Shown in pieces: positions 1 to 6,921 of a stretch of DNA of 33,850 nucleotides (position 1 is its first letter; each line of letters starts with the position of its first letter). The notes under the pieces were generated by a model. The model searched no databases. It saw nothing but the letters and a program-made list of their open reading frames with translations, and was not told where the DNA came from. The stretch covers positions 1-33,850 of the forward strand of contig NZ_AKJL01000327.1 in NCBI RefSeq assembly GCF_000282355.1, in the 5' to 3' direction. Both the position numbers and the translations under genes were made by a program. The stretch comes from Pseudomonas sp. GM49 (GTDB taxonomy: Bacteria > Pseudomonadota > Gammaproteobacteria > Pseudomonadales > Pseudomonadaceae).

Positions 1-2065
1 TCACCGCCTCGCCCGAGGCCGTATCCGTCAGCCCGGAAGCTCCCGCCACCACGCCCAGCGCATAGGTCAGGGTGCCGGCACCATCGGCGCCAAACGCCGA
101 GTTGACGTTGGCGGCAAAGCTCTGGGTCGCGTTGGTCGCCAGTACCGTCTCGTCCACCGTCAGCGTCGGCTCCGTGCCGGTAGTGCTGATGCTCGGCCCG
201 TCGTCGTCGAAGATGATCTTGGAGCCGATTTCGGTTTTCGAAATAGAGGCCTGGACCAGCGTGAAACCACCGATATCAAAGTCGGCGTGCTCATTGCCCT
301 TGGCAGTGACGGCCGCCCCGTTCTCGACGAGCACCCGGTTGTGGTCCGACGTTGTGGTGTATTCAATCTGGTAGCCGGCTTTAACGCCGATGATTGTTGC
401 AACCCCTGCTGCAAAGCTGATGGTGATGGCCGGATCATTCACCGAGCCGTTTGAATTCTCGATCACCTGCCCGGTACTGTTGAAGACACGAACATTGGTG
501 ATGGATACCGACGCATCATTCGCATACCCATTGATGAAATTCGCGCCAGGCTCAGCAGCGGTGCTGAATGCACTGATTCTTACCACCGCACTCTTGCCGC
601 TTTGCAACTGCACGACATCGAAACTGGCCGATTTCGCATTGAATACGCCGGTAAAATCGACGTTGGATTCAACATCAGCTTCGTTCTGGTCCAGGTTGGG
701 AATGGTCACATTCTGCCTGGCACCCGTGACGAACGAAAAGCGGATGCCCTCTTGCTCCACAATCATCTGATTGTTGGTGCCGAAGGTGGTCGGCCCCCCC
801 GCCTGGCTGGTATTGATCGTGTCGCCCGTCGTTATATTGGCGCCGCTTGACTGATCAGCGGGGTCCTTGCCGGTGGCGATAATCGTGGGATCCGTGATCC
901 GCAACACACCACCGTCGTTGACAACAGTCGGGTTCGCCTTCGTGAACATCAGGAAGAGGTTCTGACCGGAGGGCGCATTGGCCAGACTGAATTCCATGTC
1001 CTGACTGGCTCCGATGAAAACCTTGTTCAGCAGATTGAGCGAATCATCGGCGTTCGTCATATCGGGATGCTTGAGCGGTTGGTACTCCACGGTCCAGATC
1101 TTGCCGCCCGTGACCGGAGATCCGGTTTCTTCAATATAGGCAGCGAACACGATCGCACCGGTTGTGCTTCCGGCTCGGCCCACGACGATGTTGTTGTTCG
1201 TATCCGTATAGAGAAGGATGCTGGTGCCATCGAGGGTAACCAGTCCGCTGTCCACGCCATTGAGCGGTGCGCCAGAGACACCGACGAAGCTGATATCGGT
1301 AATGCTTGCTCCGGGGTCAGCGGTGATGGTGAATGCATTGCTGCCGGTGTTGCCCACGGCACCGGTATAGCCGCTCAAGGCGGCACCCGTTGCGGTACCG
1401 GCCCCCAGTGCAGTCAAACGGGTAGAGAAGATCGAGGGCAGGGACGCCACCAGAATGTCGTTGTCGTCAGCGTCCCCCGCAGGGCCTGGAGTGGCAGTGC
1501 TGTTCTGCAACCCGGCCGTTTCATCCAGCGTAACGTCCTCGCCGGTCGCCACGACGCCCAAAACGCTGTCCGTAAACGACATTGTCGCCACGGCGTCGTC
1601 ACCGGTGCCGAGTACACCATCGGCACCCGCAGAGGCCGCGGTGAGCAGAAACGTTGCGCCTGCCGAGTCGTCGGGATTCACGTACCAGGAGGTAGTGACG
1701 CTGCCGTTGACCTGGCCGTCGAGATCGCCAGCGCCGCCGTCGGTCACGGACCAGGGCTCATGCCCCTCGCCGGTGTTGGTATCGAGCACGTCGTCGGACG
1801 TACCCCACACACCATCCGCGCCGGCACCGATGGCGTGGTCCACTTCGAGCGTCACGGTGCTGCCGGCGGCGAAACCGCTGGCCGTGACGATGGCGGTGCT
1901 GCCGGGGGCGTAGTCTTTAAGGTCGGTGGTGACGAACGGAGTGTATGGACGGGGTGGATCGCTCACATAGGTAAAAGTCCAGTCGTGACTGACGGGTGAT
2001 AGATGGCCATCGGCGTTGTTGGTCAGGTCACTCGTTGGCGATGAGGATTTCTTGCGCATAGTCAT
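1..2065 (-). CDS. N-terminal part of a large RTX/DUF5801-type repeat adhesin (C-terminus outside window)
   Basis: The minus-strand frame stays open for about 688 codons and runs off the left edge, so only the N-terminal part is visible. The start at 2065 has AGGAG six bases upstream. The protein begins MTMRKKSS without a Sec signal peptide. It is rich in Gly, Ala, Thr, Asp and Val with almost no Cys. It contains Ig-like Asp/Gly-rich segments (GADGVWGTSDD and GADGVLGTGDD, about residues 60-130) and later the junction IIFDDDGPSIS...TLTVDET, typical of DUF5801 repeats in type I-secreted RTX adhesins. From family knowledge it is probably exported by a type I system using a C-terminal signal that is not visible here, and acts in adhesion or biofilm formation. 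No secretion genes are in the window. The family assignment is from motif style; the exact ligand is unknown. Confidence 0.75.
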   Translation of the reverse strand, partial: MTMRKKSSSPTSDLTNNADGHLSPVSHDWTFTYVSDPPRPYTPFVTTDLKDYAPGSTAIVTASGFAAGSTVTLEVDHAIGAGADGVWGTSDDVLDTNTGEGHEPWSVTDGGAGDLDGQVNGSVTTSWYVNPDDSAGATFLLTAASAGADGVLGTGDDAVATMSFTDSVLGVVATGEDVTLDETAGLQNSTATPGPAGDADDNDILVASLPSIFSTRLTALGAGTATGAALSGYTGAVGNTGSNAFTITADPGASITDISFVGVSGAPLNGVDSGLVTLDGTSILLYTDTNNNIVVGRAGSTTGAIVFAAYIEETGSPVTGGKIWTVEYQPLKHPDMTNADDSLNLLNKVFIGASQDMEFSLANAPSGQNLFLMFTKANPTVVNDGGVLRITDPTIIATGKDPADQSSGANITTGDTINTSQAGGPTTFGTNNQMIVEQEGIRFSFVTGARQNVTIPNLDQNEADVESNVDFTGVFNAKSASFDVVQLQSGKSAVVRISAFSTAAEPGANFINGYANDASVSITNVRVFNSTGQVIENSNGSVNDPAITISFAAGVATIIGVKAGYQIEYTTTSDHNRVLVENGAAVTAKGNEHADFDIGGFTLVQASISKTEIGSKIIFDDDGPSISTTGTEPTLTVDETVLATNATQSFAANVNSAFGADGAGTLTYALGVVAGASGLTDTASGEAV

Positions 2066-2170
2066 GACTGTCTCCTGAGCGGGTCCAGTCATCGGGGGTC
2101 GACCTTGGACCATTTTCGGTTCTATAGGTCACAACTATGAACAGGCACCGGAGGATGCACATCGGCCGAT

Positions 2171-2191
2171 ACTCCCAGGCGGGCTGGGAGT
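2171..2191. other. Perfect 8-bp inverted repeat in the adhesin leader
   Basis: ACTCCCAG, a 5-base loop, then CTGGGAGT, about 105 bp upstream of the adhesin start. There is no long T-tract on either strand, so it is not a convincing terminator. It could be a leader hairpin or an operator for the adhesin gene. The rest of the gap 2066-2330 shows nothing else I can support. Confidence 0.4.
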
Positions 2192-2330
2192 TTCAGACTA
2201 TTTGGAGGGGAGACGGAAAGTCGCGAAAGTAGAGTTGATGGATTCGATAAATCCCAGGCACCTGAGTTTGTCGAACTTTGTCTACAAGTCGTGAAAATGA
2301 AGCGTTGAAACAGGGGGGATCTGCGAAATA

Positions 2331-2407
2331 TGGTGTCCCAGGGCAGGTTCGAACTGCCAACCTTCCCCTTAGGAGGGGGATGCTCTATCCAATTGAGCTA
2401 CTGAGAC
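2331..2407 (-). tRNA. tRNA-Arg (anticodon CCT)
   Basis: A 77-nt cloverleaf including an encoded CCA. The acceptor stem is GTCTCAG pairing with CTGGGAC. The anticodon stem TCCCC/GGGGA encloses loop CTCCTAA, giving anticodon CCT, which reads AGG. The T arm GGCAG-TTCGAAC-TGCC is intact. It is a single gene. The adhesin gene begins about 265 bp beyond its 3' end, a position often used by integrating elements. Confidence 0.95.
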
Positions 2408-2540
2408 ACAAGTTGACCGCGACAGAACGCGGTGCGATGGACGGCGTGCATGTTAACGGCCGGGCTGGCTTTTGTCATGTCGTCCGTATGGCTTTTTAAG
2501 TGTAGGCAGTCGCCTTGGCCGGGCGCGGACTTGTTTACCG

Positions 2541-2584
2541 TGCAAATTGCATCAGTGCAAAAAGCCATCATTGCAAAATGCAAT
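2541..2584. promoter_or_regulatory. Cluster of TGCAA/TTGCA palindromes (operator-like)
   Basis: Five TGCAA or TTGCA elements lie within 44 bp. They include the palindrome TGCAAATTGCA (2541-2551) and ATTGCA-AAA-TGCAAT (2570-2584). The cluster is about 115 bp upstream of the small gene at 2699, in a stretch clearly richer in A+T than its surroundings. The array looks like a multi-site operator, but I cannot name the regulator. Another A+T-rich repeat, TTAAA-GAA-TTTAA, follows at 2621-2633. Confidence 0.4.
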
Positions 2585-2698
2585 ATGGAGCTTTACCAAA
2601 AATAACTTAATTCATTGTTTTTAAAGAATTTAATTGCCGATAGACTCTGGCATGCGAGCTGCTTCTACTGTTCTCACAGAACAACCGAGGCCCGCGCC

Positions 2699-2920
2699 AT
2701 GAACAGCGCCCTTTTACTCTCGATTGCAATCGCCCTGACGGTTTTGCCGGGTTTTTACTTTACCCCCGAGAGCGGTGCCACGCAGGTTGCCCAGCGAATG
2801 CCGCATTACCTTCAGTTGCAGAAGGCGCCACAACTGGCAGTGATGAGCGACCAGCACGGCTTTGTCAGCCAGGAAAACATCCTGGTGCCGGCTCTGTCTG
2901 CCGAACGCTTGATATTTTGA
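2699..2920 (+). CDS. Small exported or membrane-anchored hypothetical protein (73 aa)
   Basis: The ATG at 2699 gives a protein that opens with one hydrophobic segment (residues 3-20, LLLSIAIALTVLPGFYF). It could be an uncleaved anchor or a signal peptide. A short polar tail with no Cys or recognisable catalytic motif follows. An upstream in-frame start at 2615 would add 28 residues, but it would put polar and Cys-containing sequence before the hydrophobic segment, so I prefer 2699. The ribosome-binding signal is weak (CGAGG about 8 bases upstream). It lies 23 bp before the next small membrane gene in the same direction, so the two are probably cotranscribed. Function unknown. Confidence 0.55.
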   Translation: MNSALLLSIAIALTVLPGFYFTPESGATQVAQRMPHYLQLQKAPQLAVMSDQHGFVSQENILVPALSAERLIF

Positions 2921-2943
2921 ATGACCCCCACCAGGAGCACTGC

Positions 2944-3123
2944 ATGTCCAGATCAGCCGCGAGTTTCTTCATCCTCGCCTTGTTGAGTGGCATTTTTCAT
3001 CTGTCATTGACCCAGGACATGATCGTCACCCTCCCCTTGATCGCCTGTGGTGTATTCACCGCGCTGTTCGTGCTCGCATTGATAGCCGGGCGCAAGATCA
3101 AATTTGATCCGGTGCTGCGTTAA
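2944..3123 (+). CDS. Small two-helix membrane protein (59 aa), PA3371-like
   Basis: The start at 2944 is supported by AGGAG six bases upstream, better than an in-frame TTG at 2917 that overlaps the preceding stop. The protein has two hydrophobic segments, about residues 6-22 and 28-48, with a short loop, and a basic end GRKIKFDPVLR. It is therefore probably an inner-membrane hairpin with a cytosolic C-terminus. The C-terminal pattern recalls the small Pseudomonas family named after PA3371, but this is from memory. It probably forms a two-gene unit with the small gene just upstream. Function unknown. Confidence 0.65.
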   Translation: MSRSAASFFILALLSGIFHLSLTQDMIVTLPLIACGVFTALFVLALIAGRKIKFDPVLR

Positions 3124-3130
3124 TCCGGGT

Positions 3131-3159
3131 ATGGCAGATCTGGCGCAAGGCTCTGCCAT
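3131..3159 (+). terminator. Possible terminator hairpin after the small membrane genes
   Basis: ATGGCAGA and TCTGCCAT form a perfect 8-bp inverted repeat with a 13-base loop, seven bases after the stop codon at 3123. There is no T-tract, so it may instead be an RNA-stabilising hairpin. Confidence 0.35.
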
Positions 3160-3314
3160 CCATCCTGAATTCCCCCCCTCTATACGACCTCCCCTAGTAA
3201 ATCGGCCATTTGCCACTATTCTGTAAAAAGCAAGGAACAGGGATCGAGTCCGCTTTTGCTGCCCATCAGAAACCTTCGTCGGGCGGAGAAAGCGCCAAGC
3301 GATACGGCCCGGTC

Positions 3315-3343
3315 GAACTTTTCAAACCAGTCTGCATTTCTGA
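3315..3343 (+). promoter_or_regulatory. AlgU (sigma-22/RpoE-like) type promoter of amrZ
   Basis: GAACTT at 3315-3320 and TCTGA at 3339-3343 match the AlgU -35 and -10 elements, but the spacing is 18 bp, slightly longer than the usual 16-17. P. aeruginosa amrZ/algZ is known to be AlgU (AlgT)-dependent with a long leader. Here the leader would be about 185 nt. The 412-bp gap 3124-3535 holds this promoter, the possible operator at 3355 and the leader; I see no gene in it. Confidence 0.5.
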
Positions 3344-3354
3344 TAATTGGTGCT

Positions 3355-3365
3355 GGCAGAAAGCC
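3355..3365 (+). promoter_or_regulatory. Possible AmrZ autoregulatory operator
   Basis: GGCAGAAAGCC resembles the GGCA...GCC core of known AmrZ sites (for example in algD). It lies immediately downstream of the predicted AlgU start point. AmrZ represses its own gene in P. aeruginosa, so the position makes sense. The match is short and by eye only. Confidence 0.35.
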
Positions 3366-3535
3366 TTTATACAGTTCAATATTTGTCACAGAATTGACGC
3401 CAAGGATCTGGCTTGCTTGAGGCATGATGCGCGCCTCTATCAATTCAGGTTGAACATTTGGTCAGAGCGCTTGTCCTACCAGACATCCTGCGGCCAATCC
3501 CGAAAACCGCTCCCCTGAACTAACCGGTTAAATAT

Positions 3536-3862
3536 ATGCGCCCATTGAAACAGGCAATTTATTCCAGCCGTACGGCTGACAAGTTCGTCGTACGTCTGCC
3601 AGACGGAATGCGTGAACGCATTGCCGAGGTGGCTCGCAATCATCATCGCAGCATGAACTCCGAAATCATTGCGCGCCTTGAGCAGAGTCTCATTCAGGAA
3701 GGCGCACTGGGAGAAGAGTTGAGCATGCGCTTGGACAGCCCGGAGCTTTCCTTGCACGAACGGGAGCTGCTGCAACGCTTCCGCCAACTCTCCCATCGAC
3801 AGCAGAATGCCCTGGTTTCGCTGATCGCTCATGACGCTGAAATGGCCGCTGACGCGTCCTGA
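3536..3862 (+). CDS. amrZ: Ribbon-helix-helix transcription factor AmrZ (AlgZ)
   Basis: The 108-aa product has the same length as P. aeruginosa AmrZ and the same architecture. A short extended N-terminus (MRPLKQAIYSS) leads into an Arc/MetJ-type ribbon-helix-helix at about residues 14-58 (DKFVVRLPDGMRERIAEVAR, then SMNSEIIARLEQSL). The C-terminal tetramerisation helices carry LSLHERELLQRFRQL. In this family the beta-strand residues K, V and R in DKFVVRLP contact the operator. AmrZ is a global regulator that activates or represses alginate, flagellar, cyclic-di-GMP and iron genes. No strong ribosome-binding site precedes the ATG. The gene stands alone between an AlgU-type promoter and a strong terminator, which fits an envelope-stress-controlled monocistronic regulator. 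Confidence 0.92.
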   Translation: MRPLKQAIYSSRTADKFVVRLPDGMRERIAEVARNHHRSMNSEIIARLEQSLIQEGALGEELSMRLDSPELSLHERELLQRFRQLSHRQQNALVSLIAHDAEMAADAS

Positions 3863-3878
3863 TTCAGCCAGAAAGCTC

Positions 3879-3907
3879 AAGCCAGCCTGATCGCTGGCTT
3901 TTTTTTT
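3879..3907 (+). terminator. Intrinsic terminator of amrZ
   Basis: AAGCCAGC, loop CTGATC, then GCTGGCTT followed by an unbroken run of T to 3907. It begins 17 bp after the amrZ stop codon. Confidence 0.9.
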
Positions 3908-3943
3908 GATTATTTCACTGGTTTAAGCATGGGCACGGCCCCT

Positions 3944-4043
3944 TGCAGGAGCCAGCTTGCTGGCGATGGTCGTTAACGATAACGCGTATGAACTGGATGA
4001 ACGCGGCGCACTTGAGTCCATCGCCAGCAGGCTGGCTCCTACA
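3944..4043. repeat. REPIN 1 (inverted pair of REP elements, GCCAGC variant)
   Basis: The left REP (GGAGCCAGCTTGCTGGCGAT) and the right REP in inverse orientation (ATCGCCAGCAGGCTGGCTCC) flank a spacer of about 55 bp. Each arm is itself a small hairpin (GCCAGC/GCTGGC). The element fills the gap between the amrZ and mgtE terminators. Its spacer begins GTCGTTAACGATAACGCG, which recurs in REPIN 2. Confidence 0.88.
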
Positions 4044-4093
4044 GTTTCCCGGGATTGCCTGAAGAACCTTTTTTTTGCCTGAAATCCGGGCAC

Positions 4094-4119
4094 AAAAAAC
4101 CCGCCAGAAGGCGGGTTTT
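4094..4119 (-). terminator. Intrinsic terminator of mgtE
   Basis: Read on the minus strand: AACCCGCC, loop TTCT, GGCGGGTT, then a run of T. It starts about 15 bp after the mgtE stop. Confidence 0.9.
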
Positions 4120-4133
4120 CAGTGAGTTGGGCA

Positions 4134-5576
4134 TCAGAGCAGGAAAATTGTCGCCAGCCCGAGGAAGATGAAAAAGCCTCCGCTGTCGGTCATGGCCGTG
4201 ATCATCACACTGGCACCCATTGCCGGATCGCGCCCCATCTTCGCCAGGGTCATCGGAATCAAGACCCCCATCAATGCTGCCAGCAACAGGTTGAGCGTCA
4301 TCGCGGCGGTCATCACCACGCCCAATGACCAACTGCCATACAGCAGGTAGGCAACCACACCGATCACCCCGCCCCAGATCACGCCGTTGATCAGCGCTAC
4401 CGCCAACTCTTTGCGCATCAGGCGCGAGGTATTGCCGGTGCTCACCTGGTCCAGCGCCATGGCCCGAACAATCATGGTGATGGTCTGGTTGCCCGAGTTA
4501 CCACCGATTCCCGCCACGATCGGCATCAAAGCCGCAAGCGCCACAAGCTTCTCGATCGAACCTTCAAACAAACCGATGACCCGGGAAGCCACGAACGCGG
4601 TAATCAGGTTGATCGCCAACCAGGCCCAACGGTTACGCAGGGATTTCCAGACCGACGCAAAAATGTCCTCTTCTTCACGCAGACCCGCCATGTTGAGAAC
4701 TTCGCTTTCGCTCTCTTCACGGATCAGGTCGACCATTTCATCGATGGTCAGACGACCGATCAGCTTGCCGTTCTTGTCGACCACGGGGGCGGAGATCAAG
4801 TCGTAACGCTCGAACGCCTGGGCGGCATCGTAGGCGTCTTCGTCCGGGTGGAAACTCACCGGGTCGCTGGCCATCACCTCGGCAACCTGTTTGTCCGGGT
4901 CGTTGACCAGCAAACGCTTGATCGGCAACACGCCCTTGAGGACGCCGTCGTAATCGACCACGAACAGTTTGTCGGTATGGCCCGGCAACTCCTTGAGACG
5001 GCGCAGATAACGCAAGACCACTTCAAGGCTGACATCCTCGCGGATGGTCACCATCTCGAAGTCCATCAACGCACCGACCTGTTCCTCATCGTAGGACAGT
5101 GCCGAACGCACGCGCTCGCGTTGTTGCTGATCGAGGGTCTCCATGAGCTCATGGACGACGTCTCGCGGCAGCTCGGAGGCCAGGTCAGCGAGTTCGTCGG
5201 CATCCATGTCCTTGGCCGCTGCCAGGAGCTCGTGATCGTCCATGTCGGCGATCAGCGATTCACGGACCGAATCGGATACTTCGAGAAGGATGTCGCCGTC
5301 GCGATCGGCCTTGACCAGTTGCCAGAGCGTCAGACGATCGTCCAGCGGCAAGGCTTCAAGGATGTAGGCGACGTCGGCGGAGTGCAGGTCATCGAGCTTG
5401 CGTTGCAACTCGACAAGGTTCTGCCGGTGGACCAGGTTCTCGACCCGGTCATGATGCGGGCCTTCCTGGCGGTGAGTCAGGTCTTCTACTACTCGCTGGC
5501 GCTGCAGCAACTCAACCACCTGAGCCAGGCGATCCTGCAAGCTTTCCTGCGTTTTCTTTACTTCAACTTCGGACAT
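4134..5576 (-). CDS. mgtE: Magnesium transporter MgtE
   Basis: The 480-aa inner-membrane protein shows the full MgtE order. An N-terminal superhelical domain (about residues 40-150, with DVAYILEALPLDDRL and ADELADLASELP) is followed by a CBS pair (about 150-285, including VMASDPVSFHPDED and RLTIDEMVDLIREE). A connecting helix leads to a five-helix pore domain from about residue 310, with the conserved pore motif MPIVAGIGGNSGNQT. In this family Mg2+ binding between the N and CBS domains closes the pore when cytosolic Mg2+ is high. The start at 5576 was chosen over an upstream in-frame ATG because GGAG precedes it and MSEVEVKK fits the family. The gene is monocistronic with its own terminator. 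No Mg2+ riboswitch was recognised upstream. Confidence 0.95.
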   Translation of the reverse strand: MSEVEVKKTQESLQDRLAQVVELLQRQRVVEDLTHRQEGPHHDRVENLVHRQNLVELQRKLDDLHSADVAYILEALPLDDRLTLWQLVKADRDGDILLEVSDSVRESLIADMDDHELLAAAKDMDADELADLASELPRDVVHELMETLDQQQRERVRSALSYDEEQVGALMDFEMVTIREDVSLEVVLRYLRRLKELPGHTDKLFVVDYDGVLKGVLPIKRLLVNDPDKQVAEVMASDPVSFHPDEDAYDAAQAFERYDLISAPVVDKNGKLIGRLTIDEMVDLIREESESEVLNMAGLREEEDIFASVWKSLRNRWAWLAINLITAFVASRVIGLFEGSIEKLVALAALMPIVAGIGGNSGNQTITMIVRAMALDQVSTGNTSRLMRKELAVALINGVIWGGVIGVVAYLLYGSWSLGVVMTAAMTLNLLLAALMGVLIPMTLAKMGRDPAMGASVMITAMTDSGGFFIFLGLATIFLL

Positions 5577-5897
5577 AGGCGAACTCCACTCCCAGCAGCG
5601 GGGCACGCCGGAAGGATCAATCAGTCAATTCATGATTGGTAAAACGGGGTACTGAGTAACTACTGGGTAAGTCCATGGAGATATTCCACAAGCCCCGGCG
5701 GGGCTGACGGGCGCAATGATACACCGCCTGACGGTTTTAAACGTTAAAAAATCTTGGCTGAAACAAGCGCTTGCACAACAAACTTGAGCATCGTCCTGAT
5801 CCATGAAAATGCGACGACGCATTCTGAAAAGAAAACACACCCCCCTTCGAAAATTGTAGCCGCTACCCTTGAAAAGCAACGTCATGGAGGACGCCTG
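5577..5897. other. Divergent intergenic region mgtE / DUF4124-like gene
   Basis: This 321-bp gap holds the two divergent control regions. A GC-rich hairpin, AGCCCC-GGC-GGGGCT, lies at 5691-5705 in the mgtE leader, without a T-tract. At 5884-5898 there is a four-codon reading frame (ATG GAG GAC GCC TGA) whose stop overlaps the ATG of the next gene (TGATG). I see no further gene, and no clear promoter that I would commit to. Confidence 0.45.
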
Positions 5898-6416
5898 ATG
5901 CCATCAATTCCACCACTCCTTTTACTGCTCAGCCTGCTCAGCCCCCTGCCCCTGGCGCTCGCCACCACCGTTCACCGCTGCGAGGGGGCCAATGGGCGCA
6001 TCACCTTCACCACGCTGAGCTGTGCCGCAGGAGAAAACGTTTCACTTCAGGATGTCCGTACCTTTACACCTGGCAGCACGATGGCGCTTATGCCGGAAGC
6101 CGGACCCAGTGAAACATCAGGCACGAAAATCAAAAGGAGAGAGCCGACCGTGGTCGGCCAGACGCAGGACAAATGTGGAAACCTGATCAGTGCCAGGGAG
6201 CGCCGGGAAGCAATCATCAATCAGCGAGTACTCGCCGGCATGAGCCAGCAAGACGTCGAAAGTGCCCTCGGCAAGCCAGACAAGATCAGTATTCGCAATT
6301 CAGCCACGAGCTATCGTTACAACACCCTGCGAGGTCGCAGCGCACAGGTGGAGTTCGACGAGAGGGGATGCGCGAAAGGAAAAGCCAAATCCCGGACGGC
6401 AAAAAGCCCGCATTAA
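5898..6416 (+). CDS. Exported DUF4124-like protein (172 aa)
   Basis: The ATG at 5898 has GGAGG seven bases upstream. The product starts with a clear Sec signal peptide (residues 1-23, LLLLLSLLSPLPLALA, cleavage near ALA-TT), so it is probably periplasmic. Residues 24-50 (VHRCEGANGRITFTTLSC) fit the DUF4124 pattern of a small Cys-paired domain. The C-terminal half (LAGMSQQDVESALGKPDKI...SYRYN) resembles the SmpA/OmlA/BamE fold signature, in which G-M-x-x-x-x-V is followed by an LGxP turn. Four Cys could make two disulfides. Function is not known. The last codons and TAA lie inside the downstream hairpin. It is single between divergent mgtE and convergent tRNA genes. Confidence 0.8.
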   Translation: MPSIPPLLLLLSLLSPLPLALATTVHRCEGANGRITFTTLSCAAGENVSLQDVRTFTPGSTMALMPEAGPSETSGTKIKRREPTVVGQTQDKCGNLISARERREAIINQRVLAGMSQQDVESALGKPDKISIRNSATSYRYNTLRGRSAQVEFDERGCAKGKAKSRTAKSPH

Positions 6417-6427
6417 ATGCGGGCTTT
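6403..6427. terminator. Bidirectional terminator overlapping a stop codon
   Basis: AAAGCCCGCAT (6403-6413), loop TAA (6414-6416), ATGCGGGCTTT (6417-6427): an 11-bp perfect stem whose three-base loop is exactly the TAA stop of the gene ending at 6416. On the minus strand it continues TTTTT, so it also terminates the tRNA-Arg transcription unit. On the plus strand the tail is only TTTCTG. Confidence 0.85.
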
Positions 6428-6435
6428 CTGTTGTA

Positions 6436-6512
6436 TGGTGCACTCGACAGGATTCGAACCTGTGACCGCTCGGTTCGTAGCCGAGTACTCTATCCAGCTG
6501 AGCTACGAGTGC
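6436..6512 (-). tRNA. tRNA-Arg (anticodon ACG), copy 2 of the transcription unit
   Basis: 77 nt with encoded CCA. Acceptor GCACTCG/CGAGTGC; anticodon stem CTCGG/CCGAG with loop CTACGAA. The anticodon A34 is expected to be deaminated to inosine by TadA. Identical to the gene at 6585-6661, 72 bp upstream in the direction of transcription. Confidence 0.97.
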
Positions 6513-6584
6513 ATTTTGTGTTTTTAGACCAGACCACAACTGGTTGGAGCCAAGTTACTTACATTGCTGCAACTAACTCTTAAA

Positions 6585-6661
6585 TGGTGCACTCGACAGG
6601 ATTCGAACCTGTGACCGCTCGGTTCGTAGCCGAGTACTCTATCCAGCTGAGCTACGAGTGC
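6585..6661 (-). tRNA. tRNA-Arg (anticodon ACG), copy 1 of the transcription unit
   Basis: Identical 77-nt sequence to the second copy. It is first in the unit, directly after the near-consensus promoter at 6676-6703. The 72-bp spacer between the copies is not repeated elsewhere in the window. Confidence 0.97.
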
Positions 6662-6675
6662 ATTTGTTGCCGCGC

Positions 6676-6703
6676 ATTATAGGCCGTCTAATCTCTATGT
6701 CAA
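6676..6703 (-). promoter_or_regulatory. Strong sigma-70 promoter of the tRNA-Arg pair
   Basis: On the minus strand, TTGACA (6703-6698), 16 bp, TATAAT (6681-6676), followed by the GC-rich discriminator GCGCGGC. This is a near-perfect consensus promoter only about 8 bases before the tRNA 5' end. A GC-rich discriminator is typical of stable-RNA promoters under stringent control. Confidence 0.85.
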
Positions 6704-6768
6704 ACACTTTTTCTAGTAATTTCAACAACTTACCGAAAAAGCCAGATTACAACGTACTACGCAAATAA

Positions 6769-6859
6769 TGGCGGAGAACGGGGGATTCGAACCCCCGACA
6801 CCCTTTTGAGGTGTACTCCCTTAGCAGGGGAGCGCCTTCGGCCACTCGGCCAGCTCTCC
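6769..6859 (-). tRNA. tRNA-Ser (anticodon GCT)
   Basis: 91 nt with the long variable arm expected for class II tRNAs (TACACCTCAAAAGGGTGT). Acceptor GGAGAGC pairs with GTTCTCC through one G-T pair, discriminator G, encoded CCA. Anticodon stem CTCCC/GGGAG with loop CTGCTAA gives GCT, reading AGC/AGT. It lies 62 bp downstream of csrA on the same strand, a common arrangement in Pseudomonas and other gammaproteobacteria. Confidence 0.96.
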
Positions 6860-6873
6860 GCAACACGGGGCGT

Positions 6874-6902
6874 ATATTAACCAGCTTCTTCCCCGTTTGC
6901 AA
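6874..6902 (-). promoter_or_regulatory. Possible own promoter of tRNA-Ser
   Basis: TTGCAA (6902-6897), 17 bp, TAATAT (6879-6874) on the minus strand. No terminator separates csrA from the tRNA, so readthrough from csrA is also possible. Confidence 0.4.
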
Positions 6903-6921
6903 ACATAAAAAACGATAAAAA

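Noticed and set aside
1067..1999. 310-codon plus-strand frame in the adhesin region
   Set aside because: The minus-strand frame is continuous, has a good start and Ig/DUF5801-like content; the plus frame is a shadow.
3210..3518. 102-codon plus-strand frame in the amrZ leader
   Set aside because: Low-complexity of no recognisable family, no ribosome-binding site, and it overlaps the AlgU-type promoter and likely untranslated leader.
5691..5705. GC-rich hairpin in the mgtE leader as a Mg2+ riboswitch
   Set aside because: Only one short hairpin is visible; none of the conserved M-box or mgtA-leader blocks was recognised.
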